From an uncultured Phascolarctobacterium sp. (GTDB taxonomy: Bacteria > Bacillota > Negativicutes > Acidaminococcales > Acidaminococcaceae): a stretch of DNA of 15,015 bases. The stretch spans positions 1-15,015 of the forward strand of contig CALCHC010000150.1 of NCBI GenBank assembly GCA_937901335.1. Direction: 5' to 3'. Positions 1 to 5,882 of the stretch are shown here, one piece after another. Position numbers and translations under genes: made by a program. Under the pieces are notes generated by a model. The model saw nothing but the letters and a program-made list of their open reading frames with translations, was not told the origin of the DNA and searched no databases. Positions within the stretch are counted from its first letter, which is position 1. Each line of letters starts with the position of its first letter.

Positions 1-181
1 GTTCATGCTCATGATACAAGTTCATCATAATGCTAAAAATAACACGATGAGCTTCACGATAAAAATCATTTGCCGCAATAAACTCAGACACAATGTTGAT
101 AGCTTCGTTTTCAATTAAAACAGCACCCAAAACTGCCTGTTCGGCATCTATACTTTGGGGCGGAATACGTTCTTCTAACAC
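1..181 (-). CDS. dnaB: Replicative DNA helicase DnaB, N-terminal 60 residues (runs off the left edge)
   Basis: Translating the minus strand from 181 gives 60 residues typical of the DnaB N-terminus: an RIPPQSIDAEQAVLGAVL-type opening (residues 5-22), then helices containing NDFYREAHRVIF (38-49). DnaB is the hexameric ATP-dependent helicase that unwinds DNA at the replication fork. Only part of the N-terminal primase-interaction domain is here; the RecA-like motor lies beyond base 1. I chose GTG at 179-181 because GGAGG lies 10 bases upstream and no ATG occurs in frame between it and the promoter. The gene has its own promoter at 231-259, separating it from the decarboxylase upstream. The family call is secure; the exact start is less so. 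Confidence 0.9.
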   Translation of the reverse strand, partial: MLEERIPPQSIDAEQAVLGAVLIENEAINIVSEFIAANDFYREAHRVIFSIMMNLYHEHE

Positions 182-230
182 TTCTTTGACACCTCCTCTA
201 CTACTGATTATCTTTCAAAATGATATGGTA

Positions 231-259
231 ATTATACTATCAAAAGAAAAACCTGTCGA
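231..259 (-). promoter_or_regulatory. Sigma-A-type promoter for dnaB
   Basis: The minus strand shows TCGACA (259-254), a 17-bp spacer and a perfect TATAAT (236-231), so transcription should start near 224, about 43 bases before the GTG start of dnaB. The -35 hexamer lies inside the downstream arm of the terminator hairpin that ends the preceding transcript. Confidence 0.7.
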
Positions 260-281
260 CAGAAACTTTCCCATCGACAGG
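241..281 (-). terminator. Intrinsic terminator of the regulator-lysA transcript
   Basis: A perfect 8-bp stem (CCTGTCGA / TCGACAGG, 281-274 and 259-252 on the minus strand) with a 14-base loop is followed by a T-rich tract at 251-241. It lies 40 bases past the lysA stop. The T tract is on the minus-strand side, so it terminates leftward transcription. Confidence 0.8.
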
Positions 282-320
282 AATTGCACATTATATTATA
301 AATTAAACCTTAATTACATA

Positions 321-1595
321 TTATTTTTTAAGAAGTGCATCCCCAAAATCGCATCCTTCAAAGGTAGCGAAATAATCCGCCGGAGTTTCCGCACGTCTAA
401 TCATTTTAGTGCTGCCATCTTCTTGGAGCAGAATTTCTGCACTGCGAAGTTTGCCGTTGTAGTTGTAACCCATTGCGAAACCGTGAGCACCTGCGTCATG
501 AATGAAAATCAAATCGCCTTTTTCAATTTCAGGAAGCATACGGTCAATAGCAAATTTATCGTTATTTTCGCACAAGCCGCCAGTTACGTCATATTTATGA
601 TCACAGGGAGCATCTTCTTTACCCATAACGGTAATGTGATGGTAGGAACCATAAATTGCAGGACGCATCAAGTTAGCTGCGCAAGCATCAAGACCGATGT
701 ATTCTTTGTGGGTGTGTTTTTCGTGAATTGCTCTTGCAACTAATGCGCCGTGGGGAGCAAGCATATAACGACCAAGTTCGGTGAAGATTTTTACATCGCC
801 CATACCTGCAGGAACGAGGATTTCTTCATAAGCTTTGCGTACGCCTTCGCCGATTGCAAGGATATCGTTTTCCGGTTGGTCAGGTTTGTAAGCGATACCG
901 ATACCGCCGGAAAGGTTGATGAATTCAATGTGAGCACCAGTTTCTTCTTTGAGTTCTACTGCAACTTGGAAGAGGATGCGTGCCAATTCAGGATAGTAGT
1001 CGTTGGTAACAGTGTTGGAAGCAAGGAATGCGTGCATACCAAAATGTTTAACGCCTTTAGCAAGCAATTTTTTATAAGCTTCAGTCATTTGAGGACGAGT
1101 CAAACCGTATTTAGCATCACCTGGGTTATCCATAATGTTGTTGGCAATTGCAAATTGACCGCCCGGATTGTAACGGCAGCTGATGGTTTCAGGAATATCA
1201 GCTACTTGTTCCAAGAAATCAATATGAGTAATATCGTCCAAGTTAATGGTTACGTTAAGTTTACGAGCAAGTTGGAAATCTTCTGCCGGAGTTGCGTTGG
1301 AAGAGAACATAATCTCGCTTTCTTGGAAACCAACAGCATCAGACATCAAAAGTTCGGTGTAGGAAGAGCAGTCTGCACCGCAACCTTCTTCACGCAAAAT
1401 TTTCAGCAAAGTCGGATTGGGAGTTGCTTTTACTGCAAAATATTCTTTGAAGCCTTTGTTCCAGCTGAAAGCTTGATTTACAAGGCGAGCAGTTTTACGG
1501 ATGCCAGCTTCATCATAAAGATAGAACGGAGTCGGATATTGAGATGCAATATTTTCAAGTTGTTCTTTAGTAACAAAGGGAATTTTCTTAGCCAT
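321..1595 (-). CDS. lysA: Diaminopimelate decarboxylase (fold-type III PLP enzyme)
   Basis: This cytosolic enzyme would convert meso-diaminopimelate to L-lysine with pyridoxal phosphate, the last step of lysine synthesis. The 424-residue protein has the fold-III layout. The PLP lysine is K56 in EYFAVKATPNP, the phosphate-binding loop is NLSGGIGI, an ELGRYMLAPHGALV strand corresponds to the EPGR motif, and LCENNDKFA near the C-terminus matches the substrate-contact CExxD motif. It ends with GAHGFAMGYNYNG. The usual HIGS motif reads HAFLAS, a variant I associate with a clostridial/Bacteroides subfamily. I chose ATG at 1593-1595 over GTG at 1604 because AAAGGTG sits 6 bases upstream. The start overlaps the end of the upstream regulator by 8 bases, so translation is probably coupled. 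A related amino-acid or carboxynorspermidine decarboxylase cannot be fully excluded. Confidence 0.9.
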   Translation of the reverse strand: MAKKIPFVTKEQLENIASQYPTPFYLYDEAGIRKTARLVNQAFSWNKGFKEYFAVKATPNPTLLKILREEGCGADCSSYTELLMSDAVGFQESEIMFSSNATPAEDFQLARKLNVTINLDDITHIDFLEQVADIPETISCRYNPGGQFAIANNIMDNPGDAKYGLTRPQMTEAYKKLLAKGVKHFGMHAFLASNTVTNDYYPELARILFQVAVELKEETGAHIEFINLSGGIGIAYKPDQPENDILAIGEGVRKAYEEILVPAGMGDVKIFTELGRYMLAPHGALVARAIHEKHTHKEYIGLDACAANLMRPAIYGSYHHITVMGKEDAPCDHKYDVTGGLCENNDKFAIDRMLPEIEKGDLIFIHDAGAHGFAMGYNYNGKLRSAEILLQEDGSTKMIRRAETPADYFATFEGCDFGDALLKK

Positions 1596-2295
1596 GGTAA
1601 TCACCTTTCTGTATTTGAATTAGTTTAATTTCATTTTGAAGCGCCTCTTTGAATAAATCTACAAGATTGCGCTTACAGGAATATAAACAAGTCGAATTTT
1701 CTTCGTCTTCTAAATCACCGGTCACTACAGTTTGTGAATCGGCAATCAGACGAATTTGCTCAGTTTGTTTATCAGTACCGTAGCAGATTGCTTCCGGCAA
1801 AGTAAACTTTTCGTCGCTGATGATTACTACTTTTAAACCACGAGCGAGTGCATCCATCAGTTCTTTTTTGAGCAACTCCATTACCCTTCTATTAGCAGAA
1901 ACATAAATGCGAGCTTCCGCTTGGCGAACTGTGTTCTTTAATTTATTGATAATCTCCAGCTCACCCTTAATGGTAATGTAACCTTCTGCATCATTTTTCA
2001 AGGCAGGCAACTGGTTTAAAACCTTGTCTTTAATTTCTTTAAGCCTGTCAATTTTATTACTGCAGAACTCCTCCGGCGGAACCGGAGTGTAACGAGTAAC
2101 CTTGCCTTCTTCTAAAACATAAGCTGCTCCTTTATCTACCAAGCCTGCCAAAGCAGTATAAGTATTGGAACGGCTAATGCCTGTTTGTTTTGCCGCTTCA
2201 TAGCCGGTAAGATAACCTTCTTTTAAAAGCAAAACGTACAAGGTCGCTTCTTGTTTAGTTAAATTAAAATGTGTTAATCCTTCAATAAGTTCCAT
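1588..2295 (-). CDS. TrmB-family transcriptional regulator
   Basis: The 235-residue protein has an N-terminal winged helix (about residues 11-71, with a recognition helix around GISRSNTYTALAGLVDKG), a linker helix that could form a coiled coil (about 80-100), and a C-terminal domain of about 130 residues resembling the phospholipase-D-like TrmB effector domain. Characterised TrmB members bind sugars and repress or activate transport genes, but nothing here identifies a sugar. Its last codons overlap the start of lysA, so it probably controls lysA, its own expression or both. A promoter and an inverted repeat lie just upstream. The Shine-Dalgarno GAGGG is only 3 bases from the ATG, which is close, but no better in-frame start is visible. 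Family call firm; ligand and targets unknown. Confidence 0.8.
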   Translation of the reverse strand: MELIEGLTHFNLTKQEATLYVLLLKEGYLTGYEAAKQTGISRSNTYTALAGLVDKGAAYVLEEGKVTRYTPVPPEEFCSNKIDRLKEIKDKVLNQLPALKNDAEGYITIKGELEIINKLKNTVRQAEARIYVSANRRVMELLKKELMDALARGLKVVIISDEKFTLPEAICYGTDKQTEQIRLIADSQTVVTGDLEDEENSTCLYSCKRNLVDLFKEALQNEIKLIQIQKGDYHG

Positions 2296-2325
2296 AAACC
2301 CTCATTTGGCACTTCTTTTGTTTAT

Positions 2326-2343
2326 TGTTCCTGTTTGAGAACA
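2326..2343. promoter_or_regulatory. Candidate operator: inverted repeat at the transcription start
   Basis: TGTTC and GAACA form an inverted repeat with an 8-base gap, directly downstream of and touching the -10 box of the trmB-like/lysA promoter. This placement over the expected start site suits autorepression by the encoded regulator. The arms are only 5 bp, so chance is possible. Confidence 0.4.
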
Positions 2344-2371
2344 CTATACTAAAATTTTCTTGAGTTGTCAA
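2343..2371 (-). promoter_or_regulatory. Sigma-A-type promoter for the trmB-like/lysA operon
   Basis: TTGACA (2371-2366), a 17-bp spacer and TATAGT (2348-2343) lie on the minus strand, 48 bases before the regulator start. The near-consensus match makes this one of the clearest promoters in the window. Confidence 0.8.
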
Positions 2372-2390
2372 TGGCTAACTAGCTTCTTGC

Positions 2391-2430
2391 AAAAAAATAA
2401 ACGGTAGGCTATAAAATTAGCCTACCGTTT
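2391..2430 (-). terminator. Intrinsic terminator after the peptidyl-prolyl isomerase gene
   Basis: A perfect 12-bp stem (2399-2410 with 2419-2430) and 8-base loop is followed on the minus strand by a T-rich tract (2400-2391). It lies 18 bases beyond the isomerase stop and ends the leftward membrane protein-isomerase transcript. Confidence 0.85.
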
Positions 2431-2447
2431 TGTAATAAAGCTTACAA

Positions 2448-2921
2448 TTATTCTTTTACTACTTCTACTTTTTCCATAACAACGTCTTCGCGCGGACGAT
2501 CACGGAAGTCGGTAACAACTGCACCAATCAAACGAACTACGTTCATACCTTCAACAACTTTACCGAAGATTGCATGGTGACCGTTGAGCCAGGGAGTGGG
2601 AGCCAAGGTGATGAAGAATTGGCTACCGCCAGTGTTAGGACCTGCATTTGCCATGGAGAAGATACCTTCGTCGTCATGTTTCAAGCCTTCGCCGAATTCG
2701 TCTTTAATGTGGTAGCCAGGGCCGCCGCAACCGGTACCAGTGGGGTCGCCACCTTGAATCATGAAGTCTTCGATTACACGGTGGAAAATCAAACCGTCGT
2801 AGAAACCTTTTTCTGTCAATTCAATGAAGTTACCAGCAGTCAAGGGAGCTTTGTCTTCGAACATTTCTGCTACGAAAACGCCTTTGTTGGTAGTAAATTT
2901 AATTTTTCTGTTTTCAGCCAT
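2448..2921 (-). CDS. Cyclophilin-type peptidyl-prolyl cis-trans isomerase
   Basis: The 157-residue protein is a single cyclophilin domain that speeds cis-trans isomerisation of Xaa-Pro bonds during folding. The active-site residues are visible: R48 in FHRVI, F53 and Q56 in DFMIQGGDP, the MANAGPNTGGSQFFI block (90-104), W111 and H116 in TPWLNGHHAIFG. There is no signal peptide, so it should act in the cytosol, like small PpiB-type enzymes. I chose ATG at 2919-2921 because GGAGG precedes it by 8 bases; a longer TTG-initiated version would place that site inside the coding region. It follows the membrane-protein gene by 23 bases and shares its transcript. The tryptophan at 111 suggests cyclosporin sensitivity, but that is inference. 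Confidence 0.95.
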   Translation of the reverse strand: MAENRKIKFTTNKGVFVAEMFEDKAPLTAGNFIELTEKGFYDGLIFHRVIEDFMIQGGDPTGTGCGGPGYHIKDEFGEGLKHDDEGIFSMANAGPNTGGSQFFITLAPTPWLNGHHAIFGKVVEGMNVVRLIGAVVTDFRDRPREDVVMEKVEVVKE

Positions 2922-2944
2922 TGTTAAATCCTCCAATATTTATA

Positions 2945-3820
2945 TTATTTTTTCTTTTGCATTAAAGCAGGTACAAGGTACAAACCGCAACCGATTGCAG
3001 CCATGTACGCAGGAATCAAAGATTGTGCTTGGCTATCACCGTGGAGATAACCCAAAGCAACAGCAATCATCAGGAACACGCCTTGTGCAACTTGCAAACG
3101 TCTGGGGTTAATGCGTTTATTATTTCTGTCGCCTTTTGCTTCAGTAAATACTGCCGCACGAATTTCCGGCAAGAAGATAATGAAGGTTGCGCACATGATA
3201 TAAACGTAAACCATGGACAGGTTTTGTACCAAGAAATTAAAGTCAGAGAAGAAGCAAGTAGCTAAAGTCAAACCTGCCAAATACCAGCTACGGAAGTAAC
3301 CACCAGGAATTTGAGTTTCCAAAGCATAAACGGAAGCAGTAATCAAAGGATACAGCCAGAAGCCTTGGTATCCTAACCAAGCGGAGATACCAATGATGAT
3401 TACGTTATCACCAATTTTATGACGAGAACCGGAAGTTCTGTTGAGCATACGCAAAACGAAAAGCAACCACAAAACTACCATAATATTGCCTTCGCCTAAG
3501 TAAGCAGTAGCTACCATGGTCAAAAGACCACCGATGATGCCACCAAATTTGCGGTCCGGATCAAGTTCTTGCGCAATCATGTAAGAGAACAAGAAGCCAA
3601 GAGCTGCACCCATACCGGTAAACGCAGCATCCCAAATATCAACATTGCCCATCATTTGCCAAGCAGTTACTGCGCCCATGGAAAGCAGCGCACCAACAAT
3701 TGCCAAACGAGTTGTATTGTCGTCCAAATCAACAGGTCTACCCAAGCCAATGTAAGCGCCAACGCCCATTACATCTTCGACAGCTTGGTAACCAGCATAC
3801 TTATTAGATTTTTTTGCCAT
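2945..3820 (-). CDS. Polytopic membrane protein of unknown function
   Basis: I do not recognise this 291-residue protein. It has a short hydrophilic N-terminus (1-35) and then about eight hydrophobic segments, roughly 38-55, 64-83, 93-107, 112-126, 138-167 (one or two spans), 178-193, 202-218, 244-259 and 267-287. A basic loop (about 228-242, rich in Arg, Lys and Asn) separates the last pairs, and the protein ends in KKK, so by the positive-inside rule these parts are probably cytoplasmic. I see no transporter signature, catalytic motif or signal peptide. GAGGGA sits 7 bases before the ATG. It leads a two-gene transcript with the cyclophilin gene, which does not clearly indicate a function. 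No truncation is visible. Confidence 0.75.
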   Translation of the reverse strand: MAKKSNKYAGYQAVEDVMGVGAYIGLGRPVDLDDNTTRLAIVGALLSMGAVTAWQMMGNVDIWDAAFTGMGAALGFLFSYMIAQELDPDRKFGGIIGGLLTMVATAYLGEGNIMVVLWLLFVLRMLNRTSGSRHKIGDNVIIIGISAWLGYQGFWLYPLITASVYALETQIPGGYFRSWYLAGLTLATCFFSDFNFLVQNLSMVYVYIMCATFIIFLPEIRAAVFTEAKGDRNNKRINPRRLQVAQGVFLMIAVALGYLHGDSQAQSLIPAYMAAIGCGLYLVPALMQKKK

Positions 3821-3855
3821 TTCATCATCCCTCGTATCAAAATTTATAATGTCTT

Positions 3856-3884
3856 ATTATATCACAAAAATAGTTGACAAACAA
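3856..3884 (-). promoter_or_regulatory. Extended -10 promoter for the membrane protein-isomerase operon
   Basis: TGATATAAT (3864-3856 on the minus strand) is a consensus extended -10. The -35 at 17 bp spacing (TTGTTT, 3884-3879) is weak, as extended -10 promoters allow. It lies about 36 bases upstream of the membrane protein start. Confidence 0.6.
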
Positions 3885-3902
3885 AACTCTTTATAATATT
3901 AT
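3874..3902 (+). promoter_or_regulatory. Promoter for the pan leader and operon
   Basis: A perfect TTGACA (3874-3879), a 17-bp spacer and TATTAT (3897-3902) point rightward, predicting a start near 3909. A second TATAAT at 3892-3897 is only 12 bp from the -35 and is less likely to be used. The -35 shares base 3879 with the -35 of the leftward promoter, so the two promoters overlap. Confidence 0.6.
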
Positions 3903-3908
3903 ATCAGC

Positions 3909-4098
3909 CGTGAGTTTTTGTTAAGTGGTATCGTAACGAACTATATTAACTTGCTGAAAAGCAACTTACAAAAAAGAAAAGTCTTATCGTAGACACACAA
4001 AAAAACAAAGTCAATAATCGCTTGGATCTATTCAAATGACCGGGACGAAGGCAATAAGGGATAACTATGCGCATTTCGTGTCGAAGTGCGCTTTTTTA
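3909..4098 (+). ncRNA. Putative structured leader or small RNA upstream of the pan operon
   Basis: About 190 nt lie between the promoter at 3874-3902 and an intrinsic terminator at 4069-4097, with no convincing reading frame. Visible pairing includes a long helix between the TTTTTGTTAAGT segment near 3914-3925 and ACTTACAAAAA at about 3964-3974 (one bulge), enclosing a hairpin TTGCT-GAAA-AGCAA and a smaller TCG-TAA-CGA hairpin. Next comes GTCT...AGAC near 3981-3994. The 3' half (about 4015-4065) is mostly unpaired in simple folds and could be the sensing or alternative-pairing part. I could not match it to a riboswitch class, T-box, 6S, SRP or tmRNA. It is either an attenuating leader for panBCD or a free small RNA. 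Confidence 0.4.
4069..4097 (+). terminator. Intrinsic terminator in the pan leader
   Basis: GCGCATTTCG (4069-4078) pairs with CGAAGTGCGC (4082-4091), nine Watson-Crick pairs and one G-U, around a 3-base loop, and is followed directly by six T. It stands about 70 bases before the first gene of the pan operon, and I see no clear promoter after it. This suggests conditional read-through. Confidence 0.85.
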
Positions 4099-4112
4099 TT
4101 GTTTTACACCCG

Positions 4113-4146
4113 AAACTTGTTGCCAAAATCAAACTACAACAAGTTT
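4113..4146 (+). other. Inverted repeat just upstream of the pan operon ribosome site
   Basis: AAACTTGTT (4113-4121) and AACAAGTTT (4138-4146) are perfect 9-bp arms around a 16-base loop, ending 8 bases before the Shine-Dalgarno of the first gene. It could form an mRNA hairpin or act as a protein-binding palindrome. There is no T tract, so it is not a terminator. Confidence 0.4.
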
Positions 4147-4167
4147 AACAAGCAGAAAGGAAAAGTA

Positions 4168-5025
4168 ATGAAAGTTGGCATCATCGGTGGAGGTAAAGTT
4201 GGTTGCTGCTTAGCTGATTATCTAAAAAATCATTTAGTTGGCATCACCGCATCAACTTCTGAAAAAAATCAAATGCTCGCAAACCGCTTCCACACCTCTT
4301 GCACCACAACATCTGAAGTTATTGTGCAATCCGAAGTAATTTTCTTGACCGTTCCCGACAGAAAAATTGCTGACGTCGCGCAAGCAATTGTTTTAACGCA
4401 AAATGTTGAGGACAAAATATTTTTGCACTGTAGCGGTAGTTTAGGACTTGAACCTTTGCAATCCTTGACGGAAAGTGGTGCTCACTGCGGAAGTCTGCAT
4501 CCCTTGCAAAGCTTTGCAGGAGGAGCAACTCAACTGCAAGGCGTTTATATGGCAATTGACGGCGACGAAACTGCACAAGGAAAAGCTAAAGAAATTGTTG
4601 AGCTTTTAGGTGGCAACAGTTTTCATGTTCCTGCCAAGGAACGTGCAGCCTATCACGCAGCAGCTTGCTTTTGCTCAAACTATGCAGTTACTGTTGAGGC
4701 CCTTGCCCAAAAATTGATGAGCCGTTGGACAGGAAGTGAAGAAGCTGCTTGGCAAGCATTACTCCCACTTTTTAAGGGAACATCTGCCAACTTGCAAACC
4801 ACTAGCAAAGCAGGTAATGTGCTCACAGGTCCAGTTGCTCGTGGCGACATCAACACAATTGAAAAACATCTACAAGCTTTACCCAATGAATACCTTTCCA
4901 TTTACAAATCCTTATGTTTGGCAACCACAAAACTTGCATTGACCAACGAAACTATTGACGACCAAACCGCAATTCAGCTTCATAACCTTTTGCAGCTGAA
5001 ACATGTTCAAAATTCGGAGGAATAA
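4168..5025 (+). CDS. Rossmann-fold/DUF2520 oxidoreductase-like protein, candidate ketopantoate reductase
   Basis: The 285-residue protein opens with a dinucleotide-binding loop, MKVGIIGGGKVGCCLADYL (GxGxxG type). It continues as an F420/6-phosphogluconate-dehydrogenase-like Rossmann domain (about 1-115) and a helical DUF2520 domain with SLHPLQSFAGG (about 111-121), AAYHAAACFCSNYAV and LTGPVARGD. ATG at 4168 has AAAGGA 6-7 bases upstream; the frame is open back to 4036 but the extra part is leader sequence. It ends one base before panB, so it belongs to the pan operon. No classical panE is present here, and reduction of ketopantoate to pantoate with NADPH is the one step the operon lacks. That assignment is inference from context; the known alternative reductase PanG of Francisella sets a precedent for non-PanE enzymes. 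Confidence 0.8.
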   Translation: MKVGIIGGGKVGCCLADYLKNHLVGITASTSEKNQMLANRFHTSCTTTSEVIVQSEVIFLTVPDRKIADVAQAIVLTQNVEDKIFLHCSGSLGLEPLQSLTESGAHCGSLHPLQSFAGGATQLQGVYMAIDGDETAQGKAKEIVELLGGNSFHVPAKERAAYHAAACFCSNYAVTVEALAQKLMSRWTGSEEAAWQALLPLFKGTSANLQTTSKAGNVLTGPVARGDINTIEKHLQALPNEYLSIYKSLCLATTKLALTNETIDDQTAIQLHNLLQLKHVQNSEE

Positions 5026-5026
5026 A

Positions 5027-5866
5027 ATGACAGAAAAACAAGTTACCATTGCAACCATCAAAGATATGAAAAAACGAGGCGAGCCTATTACCATGATTAC
5101 CGCCTACGATTATGCAATGGCACGCAACGTAAACGAAGCAGGCATTGATATGATTTTGGTTGGCGACTCTGTTGGCAACGTAATGTTAGGTTACAACTCT
5201 ACCGTTCCTGTAACGATGGATGAAATGATTCATCATACCAAAGCAGTAATGCGTGGCAATAAAACCGCTTTAGTTGTAGGCGATATGCCTTTTATGAGCT
5301 ACCAAGCCAGCATCGTAGAAGGTATGCATAACGCAGCACGTTTCTTAAAAGAAACTGGTTGTACCGCCGTAAAATTAGAAGGTGGCAGTGAAGTTTGCGA
5401 ACTGGTTCACAAATTAACCCAAGCAGGCATCCCCGTTGTTGCTCATATTGGTTTAACACCTCAATCCGTAAACCAATTGGGCGGTTTTAAAGTGCAAGGC
5501 AAAGATGTTGAAGCTGCTAAAAAACTCATAGAGGATGCCAAGGCTTTAGAAGCAGCAGGTGCTTTTGCTTGCGTATTGGAATGTGTACCTGCAGCATTAG
5601 CTAGTAAAATTACCCAAGAACTTACAACCATGGCAACCATCGGTATTGGAGCTGGCAATGGTTGCGACGGACAAGTTTTAGTTTGTAACGATTTACTGGG
5701 TGTAAGTGATGGCTTCTGCCCTAAATTTGTAAAAAGATATGCGGATATTCATTCCATCACTGTCAATGCAGTTAAAAGCTATATTAATGAAGTAAAAGAT
5801 AGAAGTTTTCCGGCACCGGAACACACCTTTAAAATAGACGATACCGTTTTAGAAAAATTGTATTAA
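5027..5866 (+). CDS. panB: 3-methyl-2-oxobutanoate hydroxymethyltransferase (ketopantoate hydroxymethyltransferase)
   Basis: PanB transfers a one-carbon unit from 5,10-methylene-tetrahydrofolate to alpha-ketoisovalerate, making ketopantoate in the cytosol. The 279-residue protein shows the family blocks in order: ITMITAYDYAMA (21-32), the Mg-site aspartates D47 (VGDSVGNVMLGY) and D86 (VVGDMPFMSY), E118 in AVKLEGG, AHIGLTPQSVNQLGGFKVQG (139-158), the catalytic glutamate E185 in LECVP, and IGIGAGNGCDGQVLV (205-219). Length is normal (E. coli 264). ATG at 5027 has CGGAGG 6 bases upstream, located in the last codons of the upstream gene, which favours coupled translation. A gap of 16 bases leads to panC. 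Confidence 0.97.
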   Translation: MTEKQVTIATIKDMKKRGEPITMITAYDYAMARNVNEAGIDMILVGDSVGNVMLGYNSTVPVTMDEMIHHTKAVMRGNKTALVVGDMPFMSYQASIVEGMHNAARFLKETGCTAVKLEGGSEVCELVHKLTQAGIPVVAHIGLTPQSVNQLGGFKVQGKDVEAAKKLIEDAKALEAAGAFACVLECVPAALASKITQELTTMATIGIGAGNGCDGQVLVCNDLLGVSDGFCPKFVKRYADIHSITVNAVKSYINEVKDRSFPAPEHTFKIDDTVLEKLY

Positions 5867-5882
5867 TAATCAGAGGATAAAA

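Noticed and set aside
93..1628. Two plus-strand frames of 216 and 292 codons opposite lysA
   Set aside because: They are antisense shadows of a convincingly conserved gene, with cysteine- and phenylalanine-rich translations and no ribosome sites.
3909..4098. 6S RNA, suggested by the transcript length of about 190 nt
   Set aside because: The 5' and 3' ends do not pair into the closing stem expected for 6S RNA, and no single long rod with a central bubble is visible.
4036..4167. N-terminal extension of the DUF2520 protein from an ATG at 4036
   Set aside because: The segment overlaps the leader terminator, has no ribosome site, and the Rossmann strand begins exactly at ATG 4168, which has a good Shine-Dalgarno.
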